Shown here: positions 51,034 through 63,962 of the stretch, one piece after another
Numbering within the stretch: position 1 is the first letter of the stretch
Layout of the letters: each line of letters starts with the position of its first letter
Origin: Tepidicella baoligensis
GTDB lineage: Bacteria; Pseudomonadota; Gammaproteobacteria; Burkholderiales; Burkholderiaceae_C
DNA: 64,000 nt
Direction: 5' to 3'
Assembly (NCBI RefSeq): GCF_013432195.1
Contig: NZ_JACCDB010000002.1
Span: 124,001-188,000, forward strand
Translations under genes and position numbers: made by a program
The notes under the pieces: generated by a model
Databases searched by the model: none
Told to the model about the DNA's origin: nothing
What the model saw: the letters and a program-made list of their open reading frames with translations, nothing else

Positions 51034-52677
51034 ATGCTTCCGCGCATACCCCACCTGGCTCCGTTCCGCCCCCGCCTGCTGCAGGACTTGCAGGGCTACA
51101 ACACCGAGCGTCTGATCAAGGACGCTGGCGCCGGGGCCACGGTGGGCATCGTCGCCCTGCCCCTGGCCATGGCGTTCGCGATTGCCTCGGGCCTGGAGCC
51201 TGCCGCCGGCTTATGGACGGCGATCATCGCGGGGCTGTTGATTTCGCTGCTGGGTGGCACCTCGGTGCAGATCGGCGGGCCGGCGGGTGCCTTCATCGTC
51301 ATCGTCTACGGCATCGTGGAGCGCTACGGGCTGGCCAACCTGCTCATCTCCACGCTGTGCGCCGGTGTGCTGCTGTTCCTGCTCGGATGGTTCCGACTGG
51401 GCACGCTGGTGCGCTATGTGCCCGTGAGCGTGGTGATCGGCTTCACCAATGGCATCGCGGTGCTGATCGGCCTGTCGCAGCTGCGCGATGCGTTCGGGCT
51501 GCAAGTCGATAAGATGCCGGCCGACTTTTTCCAGCAAATCGCCACGATCAGCCGGCACCTGGACAGCTTCAACCCGTGGGCCTTTGCCCTGGCGGCCACC
51601 TGCGTCTTGGGTCTGTTCCTATGGCCGCGGCTGTGGGCCGCCGACTCGGGGTTCCGCCAGAAGCTGGAAGGCATCGAAACCGTCAGCGCCCTCAAGGCCA
51701 CCTCGCGCGTGCCCGCCCCCATCATCGCGCTGGTCAGCCTGTCGGTGCTCGCCTGGGCGCTGGAGCTACCGGTCGAAACCATCGGCTCGCGCTTTGGCGG
51801 CATCCCGCAGAGCCTGCCCAGTTTCAACTGGCCTGCGTTCTCGTGGGAAACGGTCAAGCAATTGGTGGTGCCCACCCTGACCATCGCCTTGCTGGGCGCG
51901 ATCGAATCGCTGTTGTGCGCACGGGTGGCCGACCAGCTCAGCGACCGCCCCAAGCACGACCCCAACCAGGAACTCATGGCTCAGGGCATCGCCAACGCAG
52001 TGGTGCCCTTTTTCGGTGGCATGCCGGCCACCGGCACCATCGCCCGCACCGTGACCAATATCCGCGCCGGGGCCACTTCGCCGGTCGCGGGCATCGTGCA
52101 CGCCCTCACGCTCATGGCGGTGGTGTTGCTGGCCGCCCCCCTGGCCAAACACATTCCGCTGGCGGTGCTGGCGGGTGTGCTGCTGTTCGTGGCCTGGAAC
52201 ATGGGAGAGTGGAGAGAGTTCGCCCGGCTGCGCCAGTTCAGCAACCACTACCGGATCATGCTGCTGTCCACCTTCTTCGTGACGGTGGTGTTCGACCTGA
52301 CGGTGGCGGTGGAATTGGGTCTGGTGCTGGCGGTGGTGCTGTTCGTGCGCCGCCAAAGCGAGATCTTCCGCGCGGAGCCGCGTGGCGATACCGACGGGCG
52401 CATGCATTACCAGTTGTACGGCTCGCTGTTCTTCGGTGCCGTGACCAAGATCGACCGCATCGTGGACGCCGTGGAACGCGCCCCCCAAGGGGTTCACGTG
52501 GTGCTGGATGCGAGCCAGTTGATCTCGCTGGACACCACCGGGCTGGACGCCCTGGAGCAACTGCACAAATCCCTGGAAAAACGCGGCGGACGCTTGTCCA
52601 TCACCGGCTTGAACGAACAACCGCGTTCGCTCATCGAACGATCGGGCTTTGCGGCCAAGCTGCACCCGGTGGAGTGA
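51034..52677 (+). CDS. SulP-family anion transporter with STAS domain
   Basis: A 547-residue inner membrane transporter with ~12-14 TM helices (SulP core: DAGAGATVGIVALPLAMAFAIASGLEPAAGLWTAIIAGLL, FFGGMPATGTIARTVTNIRAG) and a C-terminal STAS domain (~450-547; VLDASQLISLDTTGLDALEQL). Substrate may be sulfate, bicarbonate or a dicarboxylate; it cannot be settled from sequence, and there is no carbonic anhydrase or sulfate gene beside it. Separate unit after the metG hairpin. Confidence 0.9.
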   Translation: MLPRIPHLAPFRPRLLQDLQGYNTERLIKDAGAGATVGIVALPLAMAFAIASGLEPAAGLWTAIIAGLLISLLGGTSVQIGGPAGAFIVIVYGIVERYGLANLLISTLCAGVLLFLLGWFRLGTLVRYVPVSVVIGFTNGIAVLIGLSQLRDAFGLQVDKMPADFFQQIATISRHLDSFNPWAFALAATCVLGLFLWPRLWAADSGFRQKLEGIETVSALKATSRVPAPIIALVSLSVLAWALELPVETIGSRFGGIPQSLPSFNWPAFSWETVKQLVVPTLTIALLGAIESLLCARVADQLSDRPKHDPNQELMAQGIANAVVPFFGGMPATGTIARTVTNIRAGATSPVAGIVHALTLMAVVLLAAPLAKHIPLAVLAGVLLFVAWNMGEWREFARLRQFSNHYRIMLLSTFFVTVVFDLTVAVELGLVLAVVLFVRRQSEIFRAEPRGDTDGRMHYQLYGSLFFGAVTKIDRIVDAVERAPQGVHVVLDASQLISLDTTGLDALEQLHKSLEKRGGRLSITGLNEQPRSLIERSGFAAKLHPVE

Positions 52678-52736
52678 GACGGGCGGGCTAAAATCGATGG
52701 ATTGCCCGACCCGACAGACCCTTCACACCCCGCGCC

Positions 52737-52949
52737 ATGAACCTGTTCGCCCGCCCGCACTACACCTCCGACGCCACCCAGTTCATCGAATCGCTCAAGC
52801 AACAGAAACCCGAACTGGAAGCGGAACAGCGCCAAGGCCGTGCCCTGCTCTGGGACCAGTCCATTGACCGCGAATTCATGGCCCAGGCCCGCGCCGCGCG
52901 CGCGAAGCAGAAACCCTACGTCTATCAGACCGAACCCTCGCTGCGCTGA
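52737..52949 (+). CDS. DUF3460 family small protein
   Basis: A 70-residue protein matching the betaproteobacterial DUF3460 family: FARPHYTSDATQFIESLKQQKPELEAEQRQGRALLWD, with a basic tail. No catalytic motif; function unknown. In Burkholderiales it typically precedes scpA, as here with 31 bp between them. Confidence 0.85.
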   Translation: MNLFARPHYTSDATQFIESLKQQKPELEAEQRQGRALLWDQSIDREFMAQARAARAKQKPYVYQTEPSLR

Positions 52950-52980
52950 AGGCTCGCGCCCTGCCCCAGCGGGCTCCTCC

Positions 52981-53841
52981 ATGGCCACCTTGCCACCCGA
53001 AGCCGACCTCGATCTCCCGCCTACCGGAGCGCTACCCGACAGCATGCCCGATGTGGTGGATCAGGTCGCGCGAGCCCGGCTGTATGGCGAGCCGCTGTTC
53101 GCCCTGCCTCAAGACCTCTACATCCCACCGGATGCCCTGGAAATTTTCCTGGAAGCCTTCGAGGGTCCGTTGGACCTGCTGCTCTACCTCATCCGCAAGC
53201 AGAACTTCAACATCCTCGACATCCCCATGGCCGAGGTCACCCGCCAGTACCTGAGCTATGTGGATCAGGTCCGCGCGCGCAACCTGGAGCTGGCCGGCGA
53301 ATACCTGCTCATGGCCGCCATGCTCATCGAGATCAAGTCCCGTATGCTGCTGCCCCCGAAGCGGGTAGAAGAAGGCGATGAGGCCGAGGACCCACGCGCC
53401 GAACTGGTCCGGCGCCTGCTGGAGTATGAGCAGATCAAGCTCGCTGCCGAGCAACTCAACGCCTTGCCACAACTGGGGCGTGACTTTCTGCGCGCCCAGG
53501 TGGCCGTGGAGCGTTCGCTCGTGCCACGGCTCCCCGACGTAAACCCTCAGGATCTGGCCGACGCCTGGCGCGACATCCTGCGCCGGGCACGGCTCGTTCA
53601 GCGTCACAAGATCAGCCGCGAAGAACTCAGCGTGCGTGAGCACATGAGTCTGATCCTGCGCCGACTGCAAGGCCGGCGCTTCGTCGAATTTGCCGACTTG
53701 TTCGACGTGACCCAGGGCACTGCGGTGCTCGTCGTCACCTTCATCGCCATGCTGGAGCTGGCCAAGGAAACGCTGATCGAACTCACCCAGGCCGAAGCCT
53801 ATGCCCCCATATACGTGCGCCTGACCTACACGCCTGCCTGA
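52981..53841 (+). CDS. scpA: Segregation and condensation protein A
   Basis: A 286-residue kleisin that bridges SMC heads with ScpB to organise the chromosome. The ScpA core is IFLEAFEGPLDLLLYLIRKQNFNILDIPMAEVTRQYL, then EYLLMAAMLIEIKSRMLLP, and a C-terminal winged helix (VEFADLFDVTQGTAVLVVTFIAMLELAKE). The ~45-residue N-terminal extension is usual in this group. The frame is open upstream through the DUF3460 gene, but ATG 52981 is right for the family. The usual neighbour panC is absent; nadB follows by 15 bp. Confidence 0.93.
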   Translation: MATLPPEADLDLPPTGALPDSMPDVVDQVARARLYGEPLFALPQDLYIPPDALEIFLEAFEGPLDLLLYLIRKQNFNILDIPMAEVTRQYLSYVDQVRARNLELAGEYLLMAAMLIEIKSRMLLPPKRVEEGDEAEDPRAELVRRLLEYEQIKLAAEQLNALPQLGRDFLRAQVAVERSLVPRLPDVNPQDLADAWRDILRRARLVQRHKISREELSVREHMSLILRRLQGRRFVEFADLFDVTQGTAVLVVTFIAMLELAKETLIELTQAEAYAPIYVRLTYTPA

Positions 53842-53856
53842 CCCATCCAGTCCCCG

Positions 53857-55476
53857 ATGAACGACTCCCACCCCCCCACAGACGCCTCTGCACCCACCCA
53901 CCACTTTGACGTCGTCATCGTCGGCAGCGGCCTGGCCGGCCTCTCCACCGCCCTGCTGCTGCCGTCGCATCTCCGCGTGGCGGTGCTCACCAAACGCACC
54001 ATCGAAGACGGCTCCAGCGGCTGGGCCCAAGGCGGCATTGCCGCCGTGCTGGCGGAAGACGACAGCTTCGACGCCCATGTGGAAGACACCTTCGTGGCCG
54101 GGGCCGGCCTGTGCGACCCGGTCGCCACCCGCTTCACCGTCGAACACGCACCAGAAGCCATCGCCTGGCTGCGCGAAATGGGGACCCAGTTCACCCTGTA
54201 TGACGGTGAACTGCACCTCACACGCGAAGGCGGCCACAGCCACCGGCGCATCGTGCACGCGGCCGACGCCACGGGGGCGGCCGTGCAGCACACCCTCATC
54301 GAACGGGTGCGCCAAGCCGCCAACGTGCACGTGTTCGAGGGGCACAGCCTGGTCGATCTCATCCTCAGCCACAAACACAGCCTGCAGCCCGATGCCTCGC
54401 GTCGCTGCCTGGGCGCCTATGCCTTGAACGAAGACACCGATCGGGTGGAGGCGTTCGTGGCGCCGCACACCGTGCTGTGCACCGGCGGCGCGGGCAAGGT
54501 ATATCTCTACACCTCCAACCCCGACACGGCCACGGGCGACGGCATCGCGGCCGCCTGGCGCGCCGGCTGCCGGGTGGCCAACATGGAGTTCATCCAGTTC
54601 CACCCCACCTGCCTGTATCACCCCAAGGCCAAGAGCTTTCTCATCAGTGAGGCGGTGCGGGGTGAAGGCGGCCTGCTGAAACTGCCGGCACACCTGGGGA
54701 GCCACCGCTTCATGCCTGATCACGACCCTCGTGCCGAACTCGCTCCACGCGACGTGGTGGCCCGCGCCATCGACTTCGAGATGAAGAAACACGGCATCGA
54801 CTGCGTGTACCTCGATATCTCGCACCAAACACCCGAGTTCCTGCACGAGCATTTTCCCAACATCCTGGCGCGCTGCGCCGAGTTGGGCATCGACATCACG
54901 CAAGAGCCCATTCCCGTGGTGCCCGCCGCCCACTACACCTGCGGTGGCGTGGTCACCGACCTGAACGCCCGCACCGACCTGCCCGGTCTGTACGTGGTGG
55001 GCGAGGCCAGCTACACCGGGCTGCATGGCGCCAACCGGCTGGCCAGCAATTCGCTGCTGGAGTGCATGGTGTTCGCCCGCGCGGCCGTGCGCGACATGCT
55101 GGCCCAGCCTCGCGCCGCCATTCCCGCCATCCGGCCTTGGGACGACAGCCGCGTCATCGACGCCGACGAGCAGGTCGTCATCTCGCACAACTGGGACGAG
55201 CTGCGCCGCTTCATGTGGGACTACGTGGGCATCGTACGCACCGACAAGCGACTGGAGCGTGCCGCCCACCGCATCGCGCTGCTCAAGGCCGAAATCCAGG
55301 AGTTCTACCAGAGCTTCCATGTCACGCGCGACCTGCTGGAGCTGCGCAACCTGGTCGAGGTGGCCGACTTGATCGTGCGCTGCGCCCAGGCCCGCAAGGA
55401 AAGCCGGGGCCTGCACTTCAGCCGCGACTATCCGGACCTTCTGCCCGTGGCACGGCCCACGGTGCTCGTGCCCTGA
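53857..55476 (+). CDS. nadB: L-aspartate oxidase
   Basis: A 539-residue FAD enzyme making iminoaspartate for NAD synthesis with quinolinate synthase NadA. The FAD-binding motif is VVIVGSGLAGLSTALLL; SSGWAQGGIAAVL, HSHRRIVHAADATG, HPTCLYHP, REVVAR-type APRDVVARAI and GEASYTGLHGANRLASNSLLE mark the substrate site and the fumarate reductase fold. It lies apart from nadA-nadC, 4 kb away. No in-frame oddities. Confidence 0.96.
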   Translation: MNDSHPPTDASAPTHHFDVVIVGSGLAGLSTALLLPSHLRVAVLTKRTIEDGSSGWAQGGIAAVLAEDDSFDAHVEDTFVAGAGLCDPVATRFTVEHAPEAIAWLREMGTQFTLYDGELHLTREGGHSHRRIVHAADATGAAVQHTLIERVRQAANVHVFEGHSLVDLILSHKHSLQPDASRRCLGAYALNEDTDRVEAFVAPHTVLCTGGAGKVYLYTSNPDTATGDGIAAAWRAGCRVANMEFIQFHPTCLYHPKAKSFLISEAVRGEGGLLKLPAHLGSHRFMPDHDPRAELAPRDVVARAIDFEMKKHGIDCVYLDISHQTPEFLHEHFPNILARCAELGIDITQEPIPVVPAAHYTCGGVVTDLNARTDLPGLYVVGEASYTGLHGANRLASNSLLECMVFARAAVRDMLAQPRAAIPAIRPWDDSRVIDADEQVVISHNWDELRRFMWDYVGIVRTDKRLERAAHRIALLKAEIQEFYQSFHVTRDLLELRNLVEVADLIVRCAQARKESRGLHFSRDYPDLLPVARPTVLVP

Positions 55477-55516
55477 ACGACCATGCGTGGGCCTTTGGAG
55501 CTTATACTGCGTCCTG

Positions 55517-57637
<2,121 letters not shown>

Positions 57638-57692
57638 GCGCTTCCTCGCTGGTTGCGGCAAACCTGGCCCTGTGAGGGCTCATACTGTGACG

Positions 57693-57712
57693 GTCGGCGC
57701 CAGGGCGCCGAC
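57693..57712. terminator. Possible hairpin after thiC
   Basis: GTCGGCGCC and GGCGCCGAC make a near-perfect inverted repeat with a 2-base centre, ~55 bp after the thiC stop. The 250-bp gap to panD holds otherwise only the expected panD promoter, for which no clear elements could be read. Confidence 0.4.
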
Positions 57713-57887
57713 TCCGCTGCGTCCACCTGCCTGGAGCCGGTGCGCAGCACCGGCCACCTCGCTGAAGCGCCAGCGCCTGGGCGCACACGTCTTGGCTACC
57801 CACACAAGTGCGCGATACACCCCCCTGGCCACCCGAAGCCATCTGTCACAATTCGGCCCCGACGCGTCCCCCATTCAGGACCACACC

Positions 57888-58268
57888 ATGTACCGTACCC
57901 TGCTCAAATCCAAGATCCACCGCGTGACCACCACCCACGCCGAACTGCACTACGAAGGCTCCTGCGCCATCGACGAAGACCTGCTCGACGCCGCCAACAT
58001 CTGCGAAAACGAGCAAATCCACATCTGGAACATCCACAACGGCGAGCGCTTCGTCACCTACGCCATCAAGGGCGAACGGGGATCGGGCATGATCTCGGTC
58101 AACGGCTCGGCTGCGCGCCGCGCTCAGGTGGGCGACCTGCTCATCATCGCCGCGTTTGCCCAGGTCCACGAAGACCAGCTGCCCCAGCACAAACCCCGGC
58201 TGGTGTTCGTCAACGAACGCAACCAGCAGGTGGAACTGCGCGACCAGGTGCCCACGCAAAAGCCCTGA
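57888..58268 (+). CDS. panD: Aspartate 1-decarboxylase
   Basis: A 126-residue pyruvoyl enzyme forming beta-alanine for pantothenate. The self-cleavage site is G24-S25 in [12 protein letters not shown], giving the pyruvoyl group; [20 protein letters not shown], Tyr and the [22 protein letters not shown] barrel are family-standard. ATG 57888 is the canonical start; the frame is open upstream. Complements panB-panC 3.3 kb away. Confidence 0.97.
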   Translation: MYRTLLKSKIHRVTTTHAELHYEGSCAIDEDLLDAANICENEQIHIWNIHNGERFVTYAIKGERGSGMISVNGSAARRAQVGDLLIIAAFAQVHEDQLPQHKPRLVFVNERNQQVELRDQVPTQKP

Positions 58269-58295
58269 CCACGACCGATCCCGAGCACAAGCGCC

Positions 58296-58949
58296 TCAGC
58301 GGCCCGGGGATTTCAGTTCCCACGTGGCCGACATGCGCCCTGCAAAGGTCATGTCCAGCGTCGCACCGTCGGCGGTCTCGGACAGGCGCACGCCGGGCTG
58401 CGGAGCAGGCCGGGTTTGCTCCACCGTCAGCAGGCCTGCAGGCCACTGCAGGCTCAGCTTGGCCTCCATCGGCAGATAGCCATCCAGGTAGCGACGCATC
58501 AACGGGCCTGCGTGCAGCCGCCAGCGCCCGTCCCCCGTGGACTCCAGCGCCTGCGAACGCAACCCGATACAGACACGTCCGCCGCGCTGCACGTCCGCGA
58601 GTTCGACCCGATGTCCATCCACCCAGGCTCGCCCCACGCCGGCGGTCTCCAAAATCTCGATGTGCTGCACACGCTCCCGATTGAACGTCACCACCACCCG
58701 GCGATTGGGATCGAGCTGCAGGTGACAGGTCCGCAGCGTGACCACGCCGGTCTGTAGGCTTTGCAGGTCGATCACCGCACTCGCTTCGTAGCGGTAGGCG
58801 TCGGGGTCGGGCCGCTGCGCCAGAAAGCGCAACTGGCCTTCCAGTGCAATGTCTTCGAATTCCAGTGGCGCGGCACTGGCCATGATCGCGCACAGCGCCC
58901 AACCGACCAGGGCAACCTTCCCCACCGGAAAAGACCGGATTTCACGCAT
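58296..58949 (-). CDS. Secreted protein of unknown function
   Basis: A 217-residue protein with a clear Sec signal (basic start MREIRSFPVGK, hydrophobic run, cleavage near ASAAP). The mature part is rich in short beta-like segments (VIDLQSLQTGVVTLRTCHLQLDPNRRVVVTF, VQHIEILETAG) and has two Cys (one in RTCHLQL, one in RVCIGL) that could form a disulfide. I do not recognise a family. GAGGAG six bases before ATG 58949 supports the start. It is the last gene after nadC-nadA on the minus strand, 65 bp away. Confidence 0.7.
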   Translation of the reverse strand: MREIRSFPVGKVALVGWALCAIMASAAPLEFEDIALEGQLRFLAQRPDPDAYRYEASAVIDLQSLQTGVVTLRTCHLQLDPNRRVVVTFNRERVQHIEILETAGVGRAWVDGHRVELADVQRGGRVCIGLRSQALESTGDGRWRLHAGPLMRRYLDGYLPMEAKLSLQWPAGLLTVEQTRPAPQPGVRLSETADGATLDMTFAGRMSATWELKSPGR

Positions 58950-59014
58950 GGCATGCTCCTCAAAGGGCAAGAGGCACCGGCACCCCGCACGTCCACGCAT
59001 TGTGCGTTGAACGC

Positions 59015-60112
59015 TCAGGCCGCGCCCAAATGGGGAACCAAGGCCCCGGCATCGTGACCGGATTTCAACGCCGCGGTGAAAGCCAGCATCCGGTCGATCG
59101 GCTGGCGCGCCCGGGGAATCAACCGCGCATCCACATGGATTTCGTTGAGCCCGGTCTCCAGCACCATCGCCACGCCGGCCAGGCTGTTCATCGCCATCCA
59201 AGGGCAATGGGCACAGCTTTTGCAGGTCGCGCTGTGGCCAGCCGTCGGGGCTTCGATGAACACCTTGCCCGGGTTGAGCGTGCGCAGCTTGTGCATCATG
59301 CCGCTGTCGGTGGCCACGATGAAGGTGTGCGCATCCATCTCCTGGGCCGCCTTCAGAATGGCGCTGGTGGAGCCGACCGCATCGGCCAGGGCCACCACGT
59401 CGGCCGGGCTTTCCGGGTGCACCAGCACCTTCGCACCCGGGTGCTGCTTGAGCAGCTCCCGCAGCTCGAACGCCTTGAACTCGTCGTGCACCACGCAGGA
59501 GCCCTTCCACATCAGCATGTCGGCGCCCGTCTGGCGCTGGATGTAATCGCCCAGATGCTTGTCGGGCGCCCAGAGGATCTTGTGGCCCTTGGCCTTGAGG
59601 GCAGAGACGATGTCCAGGGCGCAGCTGGAGGTGACGAGCCAGTCGGCCCGCGCCTTCACCGCCGCGCTGGTGTTCGCATAGACGACCACCGTGCGGTCGG
59701 GATGGGCATCGCAGAAATCGGCGAAGTCGCCTTCGGGGCAGCCCAGATCCAGCGAGCAGTTGGCGTCCAGGTCGGGCATGAGGACGGTTTTTTCGGGCGA
59801 CAGGATCTTGGCCGTCTCGCCCATGAAGCGCACACCACTGACCACCAGCGTCTGGGCCGGGTGGTCGCGGCCGAAGCGGGCCATTTCCAGGCTGTCGCTG
59901 ACGATGCCACCCGTCTCCTCGGCGAGGTCCTGCAGGTCTGGGTGCACGTAGTAGTGCGAGACCATCACCGCGTTGCGCTCCTTGAGCAAGCGACGGATTT
60001 TCTCCTTCAGCGCCCGCCGCTCGTCAGGCGACGGCTCCACGGGCACCCGCGCCCAGGCGTGCCGCGTGGTACACGCCGGTTGCTCGATATCGACTTCAAT
60101 GACCTGATCCAT
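59015..60112 (-). CDS. nadA: Quinolinate synthase A
   Basis: A 365-residue [4Fe-4S] enzyme condensing iminoaspartate with dihydroxyacetone phosphate to quinolinate. Cluster Cys are seen at [19 protein letters not shown] and the C-terminal [10 protein letters not shown]; the substrate motifs [30 protein letters not shown] and [15 protein letters not shown] are in place. Follows nadC by 28 bp, the second gene of a nadC-nadA operon. Confidence 0.96.
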   Translation of the reverse strand: MDQVIEVDIEQPACTTRHAWARVPVEPSPDERRALKEKIRRLLKERNAVMVSHYYVHPDLQDLAEETGGIVSDSLEMARFGRDHPAQTLVVSGVRFMGETAKILSPEKTVLMPDLDANCSLDLGCPEGDFADFCDAHPDRTVVVYANTSAAVKARADWLVTSSCALDIVSALKAKGHKILWAPDKHLGDYIQRQTGADMLMWKGSCVVHDEFKAFELRELLKQHPGAKVLVHPESPADVVALADAVGSTSAILKAAQEMDAHTFIVATDSGMMHKLRTLNPGKVFIEAPTAGHSATCKSCAHCPWMAMNSLAGVAMVLETGLNEIHVDARLIPRARQPIDRMLAFTAALKSGHDAGALVPHLGAA

Positions 60113-60140
60113 GTTGCTTCCCAGCGATGCGCCTGCGGCC

Positions 60141-61016
60141 TCAGCAGGCCTCGAAACGCATCGAAAAATCCACCGCCTTCACATCCTTGGTGAGCGCTCC
60201 GATGGAAATGCGGTCCACCCCGGTTTCTGCAAGGGCCCGCACCGTGCCCTCGTTCACACCGCCGGAAATCTCCAGCACCGCGCCCCCCTTCGGATGTGCG
60301 GCATTGCGCCTGACCGCCTCATGCAAGGTCGGCAGATCCATATTGTCCAGCAGGATCATGCGGGCACCGGCCTCCAGGGCCTCTTCGAGCTGGGCCAGCG
60401 TCTCGACCTCGATTTGCACGAACCGCGCTTGTGGTGCCACAGCCTGGACTTGCTGCAGCACCGCCGTCACGCCACCGGCCGCCGCGATGTGGTTTTCCTT
60501 GATCAGCACCGCGTCGTACAGACCGATGCGGTGGTTGGTGCCTCCACCCACCCGCACGGCGTACTTCTGCGCCATGCGCAAGCCCGGCAGGGTCTTGCGG
60601 GTGTCGACGATGCGCGCGCGCGTCCCGGCCACCAGGCCGACATAATGCGCCGTCTTGGTCGCCACGGCGCTGAGCGTCTGCAGAAAATTCAGCGCCGTGC
60701 GCTCGGCGCTGAGCAAAGCCTGGGCGCGACCTTCGACCTCCAGCACCACCTGATCCGCCACACAGCGCCCGCCTTCGGCCACATGCCAGGTGATGCGGGC
60801 CTGCGGGTCCAGCGCACGTACCGTCGCCTCCACCCAGGGCTGACCGCACAGCACGGCAGGCTCCCGCACCAGCACGCGGGCACGGGCCTCGCGGGTCGGC
60901 TCGACCAGCGCAGCCGTCAGGTCGCCGGGCCCCACATCCTCGGCCAGCGCCCGCTCCACATCGGCCTGCACAATGGCAGCCATTGCCGCCGCTGAAAAGT
61001 CGTCTCGATGACTCAT
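60141..61016 (-). CDS. nadC: Quinolinate (nicotinate-nucleotide) phosphoribosyltransferase
   Basis: A 291-residue enzyme converting quinolinate and PRPP to nicotinate mononucleotide and CO2. [72 protein letters not shown] and ILLDNMD with the final EISGGV and SIGALT loops match the type II PRTase fold. ATG 61016 has GAGG five bases before it. Divergent from panB with a 148-bp gap holding both promoters. Confidence 0.97.
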   Translation of the reverse strand: MSHRDDFSAAAMAAIVQADVERALAEDVGPGDLTAALVEPTREARARVLVREPAVLCGQPWVEATVRALDPQARITWHVAEGGRCVADQVVLEVEGRAQALLSAERTALNFLQTLSAVATKTAHYVGLVAGTRARIVDTRKTLPGLRMAQKYAVRVGGGTNHRIGLYDAVLIKENHIAAAGGVTAVLQQVQAVAPQARFVQIEVETLAQLEEALEAGARMILLDNMDLPTLHEAVRRNAAHPKGGAVLEISGGVNEGTVRALAETGVDRISIGALTKDVKAVDFSMRFEAC

Positions 61017-61164
61017 GACATCCTCGGGTATGAAAGCCCTTTCGGCTTCAAAGAGGGCAAGCATAACGGCTGCAGCGGCTACAGCCAGCGGATCGACTAG
61101 ACTTCCATGGTCCAATCCAGGATTTTGCAGCGCAATATCCACCCTTTCCCGAGCCCGAACCCAC

Positions 61165-62040
61165 ATGAGTGAGACCACCGCCAGCACCCCCTACGGCACC
61201 CTCCCGGCCGCTTCCCCCTTGCCGCCGCGCAAGCCCGTGAGCCTGCCGCGCCTGCAGGACATGCGCGAGCGCGGCGAAAAGATCACCATGCTCACCGCCT
61301 ACGACGCCACCTTCGCCGCCGTGGCCGACAGCGCGGGGGTCGAATGCCTGTTGATCGGCGACTCCCTGGGCATGGTCTGCCAGGGCTTGAGCAGCACCGT
61401 CGGCGTCACGCTGGACGCCATGTGCTACCACGTCGAATGCGTCACCCGCGGCCTGCGCCGGGTGCAGGGCACCGCCTGGGTGATCGGCGACCTGCCTTTC
61501 GGCAGCTATCACGAATCGAAGGAACAGGCCATCCGCAGCGCCTCTGCCTTGCTGCACGCCGGCGCCCACATGATCAAGCTCGAAGGCGGCGGCTGGACCA
61601 CCGACACCGTCCGCTTTCTGGTCGAGCGTGGTATTCCGGTCTGCGCACACCTCGGCCTCACGCCTCAAACGGTGCATGCCCTCGGGGGCTACCGCGTGCA
61701 GGGTCGCAGCGAAAGCGACGCCCTGCGCCTGAAGCGCGACGCCCTGGAGCTGCAGGATGCCGGCGCCGCCATGCTGGTACTCGAAATGGTGCCTGCGGCT
61801 CTGGCTGCCGAGGTCACCCAACAATTGCTACGCTGCCACACCATCGGCATCGGGTCGGGCAACGGTACCGCCGGGCAGGTACTCGTCATGCATGACATGC
61901 TCGGCGTCAACCTGGGCAAAACCCCGAAGTTCGTTCGCAACTTCATGGAAGGCGCCTCCAGTGTGCGCGATGCCATGGCGTCCTATGTGCGCGCCGTCAA
62001 GGACGGCAGCTTCCCCGACAACGCCAGCCACGCCTGGTGA
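61165..62040 (+). CDS. panB: 3-methyl-2-oxobutanoate hydroxymethyltransferase
   Basis: A 291-residue enzyme making ketopantoate from 2-oxoisovalerate and methylene-THF. TIM barrel with [51 protein letters not shown] (active-site Lys/Glu) and [21 protein letters not shown] ~30-residue basic-free extension precedes the core. First gene of the panBC operon. Confidence 0.97.
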   Translation: MSETTASTPYGTLPAASPLPPRKPVSLPRLQDMRERGEKITMLTAYDATFAAVADSAGVECLLIGDSLGMVCQGLSSTVGVTLDAMCYHVECVTRGLRRVQGTAWVIGDLPFGSYHESKEQAIRSASALLHAGAHMIKLEGGGWTTDTVRFLVERGIPVCAHLGLTPQTVHALGGYRVQGRSESDALRLKRDALELQDAGAAMLVLEMVPAALAAEVTQQLLRCHTIGIGSGNGTAGQVLVMHDMLGVNLGKTPKFVRNFMEGASSVRDAMASYVRAVKDGSFPDNASHAW

Positions 62041-62044
62041 GGCC

Positions 62045-62896
62045 ATGCAAGTCGTCCACACCATTGCCGAACTGCGCCGTCACCTGGCCCGTTTCGACGC
62101 TCCGGCCTTCGTGCCCACGATGGGCAATCTGCACGAAGGGCACCTCGCGCTCGTGCGCCAGGCCCAACAGCTGGGAGACGTGACCGTCGCCAGCATCTTC
62201 GTCAACCGGCTGCAATTCCTGCCGCACGAAGACTTCGACACTTACCCGCGCACCCTTGATGCCGACTGCGCCCAACTCGAGGCTCTAGGCTGCGACGTGG
62301 TGTTCGCCCCTTCGGAGCAAGAGCTCTATCCCGAACCCCAGGGCTTCAAGGTTCACCCGCCGGCCGCGCTCGCCGACATGCTGGAGGGCCATTTCCGCCC
62401 GGGCTTTTTCACCGGCGTCAGCACGGTGGTGATGAAGCTGTTCCAGATCGTCTTCGGGCAGTGCAAGGCAGGCGGCCACGCCGTGTTCGGCAAAAAGGAC
62501 TACCAGCAGCTCATGGTGATCCGCCAGATGGTCCGGCAGTTCGCGCTGCCCGTGACCATTCATGGCGGCGAGATCGTCCGGACCGACGACGGTCTGGCCC
62601 TGAGCTCACGCAACGGCTACCTGACCCCCGAGGAGCGAGCCGAAGCGGTGCAGTTGCCACGCGCCTTGCAAACCCTCGTCGCCGCGGTGCTGGGTGGCGA
62701 GCATAACCTGGCCGCACTGGAACAGCAGGCCACGGACACCCTGACCCGGCGCGGCTGGCAGGTGGACTACCTCACCGTGCGCCGGCGTGCCGACCTGCAC
62801 CCCCCCGCCCCCAACGGCTTCTTGCCAGGTGAACTGGTGGCGCTGGGTGCGGCCCGCCTGGGCCGCACGCGCCTGATCGACAACTGGGAATTCTGA
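62045..62896 (+). CDS. panC: Pantothenate synthetase
   Basis: A 283-residue enzyme joining pantoate and beta-alanine with [22 protein letters not shown] contains the HIGH-like motif (HEGH), SIFVNRLQF replaces the more common FVNPTQF wording (common in this bacterial group), [29 protein letters not shown] and the KMSKS-like SSRNGYL complete the active site. Starts 4 bp after panB, so the two are co-translated. Confidence 0.97.
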   Translation: MQVVHTIAELRRHLARFDAPAFVPTMGNLHEGHLALVRQAQQLGDVTVASIFVNRLQFLPHEDFDTYPRTLDADCAQLEALGCDVVFAPSEQELYPEPQGFKVHPPAALADMLEGHFRPGFFTGVSTVVMKLFQIVFGQCKAGGHAVFGKKDYQQLMVIRQMVRQFALPVTIHGGEIVRTDDGLALSSRNGYLTPEERAEAVQLPRALQTLVAAVLGGEHNLAALEQQATDTLTRRGWQVDYLTVRRRADLHPPAPNGFLPGELVALGAARLGRTRLIDNWEF

Positions 62897-62909
62897 GGGC
62901 CCGGCGGTC

Positions 62910-63944
62910 TCAGCGGATTTCGGCCACGGGTTCACGTCCCATCAACCGGGTCACGGCTTCCTGGGGGCGCAGTCGCCCGTCCAGCAAAGCCACCACCGCC
63001 TCGGTGATCGGCATTTCGACGCCCAGCCATCGGGCCCGCTGTGCCACCGTGCGGGCGCTGTACACGCCCTCGGCCACATGGCCGAGCGAGTCCACCGCCT
63101 GCTGCAAGGTCTGCCCCTGCGCCAGCAGCAACCCCACTTGCCGGTTGCGGCTCAAGTCACCCGTGGCGGTCAGGACCAGATCACCCAGGCCGCTGAGTCC
63201 CATGAAGGTATCGATCTTCGCGCCCAGCGCTTGCCCGAGCCGAACCATCTCGGCCAGACCGCGTGTGATCAGTGCTGCACGGGCATTGAGGCCCAGCTGC
63301 AAGCCATCGCACAGCCCGGTGGCGATGGCCATCACATTTTTCACCGCTCCGCCCACTTCAACCCCCACCACGTCGTCGTTGGCATAGACCCGCAGCGCCT
63401 GGCTGTGGAAGGCCTCCACCAACAGGCGGCAGACCTCGGGATCGCGGCTGGCGGCCACCAGGGCGGTGGGGCAACCAGCCGCGACCTCCTTGGCAAAACT
63501 CGGGCCGCTGAGCACACCGGCGCGCAGGTCCGGTGCCACTTGTGCGCAAACCTCATGCCCCAGCAGCCCCAGCGGGGTCCGACCATCGGAGGCGGCATCC
63601 AGCGGTCGCTCGAAACCCTTGCACAGCCACACCACCGGCATCGACAGACCCCTCAATCGCTGCAGCATGCCGCGCAGCGCCGCCATCGGCGTCCCGATGA
63701 CGATCAGATCCTCCGCCGCGAGCATGGCGGACAGCGCCGCTTCGGGTGCCGAAAAGGGATCGAGTCCAGCGGGAAACCTGGCACCGGGCAGGTAACGTCG
63801 GTTCTCCCGGTCTGCGGCCATCGCATCGGCCTGAGCGGCATCACGCGCCCACAGGCGCACCCGGTGCCTCACGCCCGTTTCGCTCGCGGCAGCGATCGCC
63901 AGAGCCGTCCCCCAGGCCCCGGCGCCCAGCACGGTGATGTTCAT
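62910..63944 (-). CDS. gpsA: Glycerol-3-phosphate dehydrogenase [NAD(P)+]
   Basis: A 344-residue cytoplasmic enzyme making sn-glycerol 3-phosphate for phospholipids. NAD motif [16 protein letters not shown] at the start, catalytic Lys in [31 protein letters not shown] and SRNRQVG (the conserved (G/S)RN loop). Convergent with panC. In betaproteobacteria gpsA follows secB, which agrees with the partial gene at the right edge. Confidence 0.96.
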   Translation of the reverse strand: MNITVLGAGAWGTALAIAAASETGVRHRVRLWARDAAQADAMAADRENRRYLPGARFPAGLDPFSAPEAALSAMLAAEDLIVIGTPMAALRGMLQRLRGLSMPVVWLCKGFERPLDAASDGRTPLGLLGHEVCAQVAPDLRAGVLSGPSFAKEVAAGCPTALVAASRDPEVCRLLVEAFHSQALRVYANDDVVGVEVGGAVKNVMAIATGLCDGLQLGLNARAALITRGLAEMVRLGQALGAKIDTFMGLSGLGDLVLTATGDLSRNRQVGLLLAQGQTLQQAVDSLGHVAEGVYSARTVAQRARWLGVEMPITEAVVALLDGRLRPQEAVTRLMGREPVAEIR

Positions 63945-63962
63945 GGCTCGGGGGGGCGGGCT

